Shown here: positions 53,122 to 54,264 of the stretch, in pieces | Numbering within the stretch: position 1 is the first letter of the stretch | How the letters are laid out: the number at the start of each line of letters is the position of its first letter | NCBI GenBank assembly: GCA_025929585.1 | Contig: JAICPY010000019.1 | Span: 1-54,264 of the forward strand | Direction of reading: 5' to 3' | DNA length: 54,264 nt | Source of the DNA: Steroidobacter sp. | GTDB lineage: Bacteria > Pseudomonadota > Gammaproteobacteria > Steroidobacterales > Steroidobacteraceae | Notes under the pieces: model-generated | What the model was told of the DNA's origin: nothing | Databases searched by the model: none | What the model saw: only the letters and a program-made list of their open reading frames with translations | Program-made: the position numbers and the translations under genes

Positions 53122-54264
53122 CTACTCCAGATCACCGGGATCGTTGAAGATCTCCGACAAGTTAATGCTTCCATGTCCTCTTTGCGGGAAATTGGCGGCA
53201 CCTGTATTGCCAGGATCCAGGTTCGACGCAGTGTCATCCGGCGGGAACAACACGAGCGTGTTGAGGAACTCGAAAATTGCATTCTTCGAGTTATCGGACA
53301 ACGCCGCGAATGCGTTGCGCGAAGCTTGCGCTTCGCCGCCATGCCGCAGAATAACCTCTCGTAGATTGATACTGCGCCCATCGTGTCCATAAGGCGCACT
53401 GCTACCGACTCCCCACAGCGGTTCCGTCATGAAATGCGTCGTGACTGTGCCATTGTAGTTACGCTCGTGAAACTTCGCCCCGAGATCGTGCCGCTTCATG
53501 TCCGCGTAGAAGTTGCGAATCATGAACGAATTTCGGTTAGGCACCTTAATGGTCGGATGACCGGAGCCATCGTCCTGTTCCGAGACCTGTAACGATGCGG
53601 TCGAAAACAAGCTATTGAAGATTCCCCTGTTCGGGTCGTACGCAGTTTCGACGTCCGCAATCCTGCGATCTCGAGTGATCACCATGTTGGGAACGTGACA
53701 ACTCGTGCAGCCGATCTGGACCAGAAGATTTTGGCCGATCTGCGCCTGGTTCGTGTGGCGATACGTACCGGGTTTGAAATAGTTGAAAAGATAAAACTCC
53801 AGGTGATCCACTAGCGCGGTCGGGATCTCGTTGAACACGCCGTCGCGATCCGCATCGTCGGATGGCGTCCTAACCAAGCTCGTCTTCACCAGATCAGTCG
53901 CTCCGTTCAACACCATCCCCGTCGGCGTCACTACTCGAGCGCCTGCCGCAGCGGACGCAGTCAGAGGATCTACTGCTTGAAGCCCCATTTCGTCGTTGAG
54001 TGCGCCGATCACGAATTCGCGGATCGAGGTCGTATCGCCGTGCGCGAAGAATGGTTTGACTCGTAAATCCGGATCGACTCCAACGACTCGGCTCGTATCG
54101 ACCGTGCCGTTGGCCATCGCGCGGATCGAGCCATAACGGATACCCTTACTTTGCAGGGGCTTCTCGACCGTTTGGCGTCTGCTTCGCGCCTCGTTGATCG
54201 CATTCTGTCGAATGGCCCGTAACTCGCCCGTGATCTCATCCGCCAGCATCTCTTGCAACCCCAA
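53122..54264 (-). CDS. Di-haem oxidoreductase-like cytochrome (DUF1111), 5' end outside the window
   Basis: At least 380 residues of the C-terminal part of a periplasmic cytochrome; the start codon is beyond the right edge. One haem site is clear (GCTSCHVPN), followed by the conserved block EPLWGVGSSAPYGHDGRS that carries a haem ligand in the DUF1111/thiol oxidoreductase family. A YNGTVTTHFMTEP segment lies between them. The other haem site would be upstream. The C-terminus runs through LVLFPPDDTASNLDPGNTG to FNDPGDLE. Members of this family resemble di-haem peroxidases, but their reactions are mostly unknown. Confidence 0.85.
   Translation of the reverse strand: MGLQEMLADEITGELRAIRQNAINEARSRRQTVEKPLQSKGIRYGSIRAMANGTVDTSRVVGVDPDLRVKPFFAHGDTTSIREFVIGALNDEMGLQAVDPLTASAAAGARVVTPTGMVLNGATDLVKTSLVRTPSDDADRDGVFNEIPTALVDHLEFYLFNYFKPGTYRHTNQAQIGQNLLVQIGCTSCHVPNMVITRDRRIADVETAYDPNRGIFNSLFSTASLQVSEQDDGSGHPTIKVPNRNSFMIRNFYADMKRHDLGAKFHERNYNGTVTTHFMTEPLWGVGSSAPYGHDGRSINLREVILRHGGEAQASRNAFAALSDNSKNAIFEFLNTLVLFPPDDTASNLDPGNTGAANFPQRGHGSINLSEIFNDPGDLE

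Overview
The window is 54 kb of densely coded chromosome from a Gram-negative bacterium. It has a tripartite RND efflux system, outer-membrane and lipoprotein genes, several periplasmic c-type cytochromes, a MaeB-type malic enzyme, a DUF6279 lipoprotein and a TgpA/MoxR/DUF58 operon. This mix points to a gammaproteobacterium; Steroidobacter/Nevskia-like lineages are a guess from gene style, not proven. I see about 40 genes, no rRNA or tRNA, no CRISPR array, and no transposase or phage genes. Most genes are housekeeping or environmental-adaptation functions.

Layout. 0.1-6.5 kb: CPA1 Na+/H+ antiporter, maeB, a 67-aa membrane peptide, a spermidine-synthase-like protein and an RDD protein, all on the minus strand. 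6.7-13.9 kb, plus strand: a membrane acyltransferase-like protein, a GST, then a coupled moxR - DUF58 - tgpA - small protein operon. 13.9-16.3 kb, minus: outer-membrane barrel, DGPF/YCII protein, ada. 16.5-23.5 kb, plus: RND adaptor - pump - outer-membrane channel - TetR, then a second TetR; a 22-bp palindrome overlaps the likely promoter. 23.7-25.6 kb, minus: a CPAC membrane peptide, a DGPF protein and an ECF42-type sigma factor. 25.9-31.4 kb: two histidine kinases on opposite strands flank a MetE-core protein that is coupled to the second kinase. 31.5-35.0 kb: glgX diverges from DUF4126 and ppa. 35.6-44.4 kb: PQQ dehydrogenase with an inserted cytochrome domain, OYE-type oxidoreductase, MscS channel, YghU-like GST, then a secreted beta-helix protein paired with a diheme cytochrome. 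44.5-48.0 kb, minus: SDR, DUF6279 lipoprotein, rhomboid, aldo/keto reductase. 48.4-53.0 kb, plus: a soluble double-Cache-CheW protein and an LplT-PlsC fusion. A di-heme oxidase-like cytochrome is cut by the right edge.

The most unusual signal is not a gene. The intergenic gaps carry a family of mirrored elements. Each arm is three or four copies of a 7- or 8-bp word followed by a box close to RGCCAGAA or CGWCAGAG. The second arm is the inverted version, often with the same word, and the word differs from element to element. Five clear heptamer elements (23.6, 25.7, 31.4, 44.4 and 51.0 kb) and several octamer elements (7.9, 8.9 and 37.7 kb, plus partial ones) follow this plan. Some arms supply the stop codons of neighbouring genes (glgX, ppa, the Cache-CheW gene), and other hairpins are nested inside some of them. 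I do not recognise this as a described repeat family.
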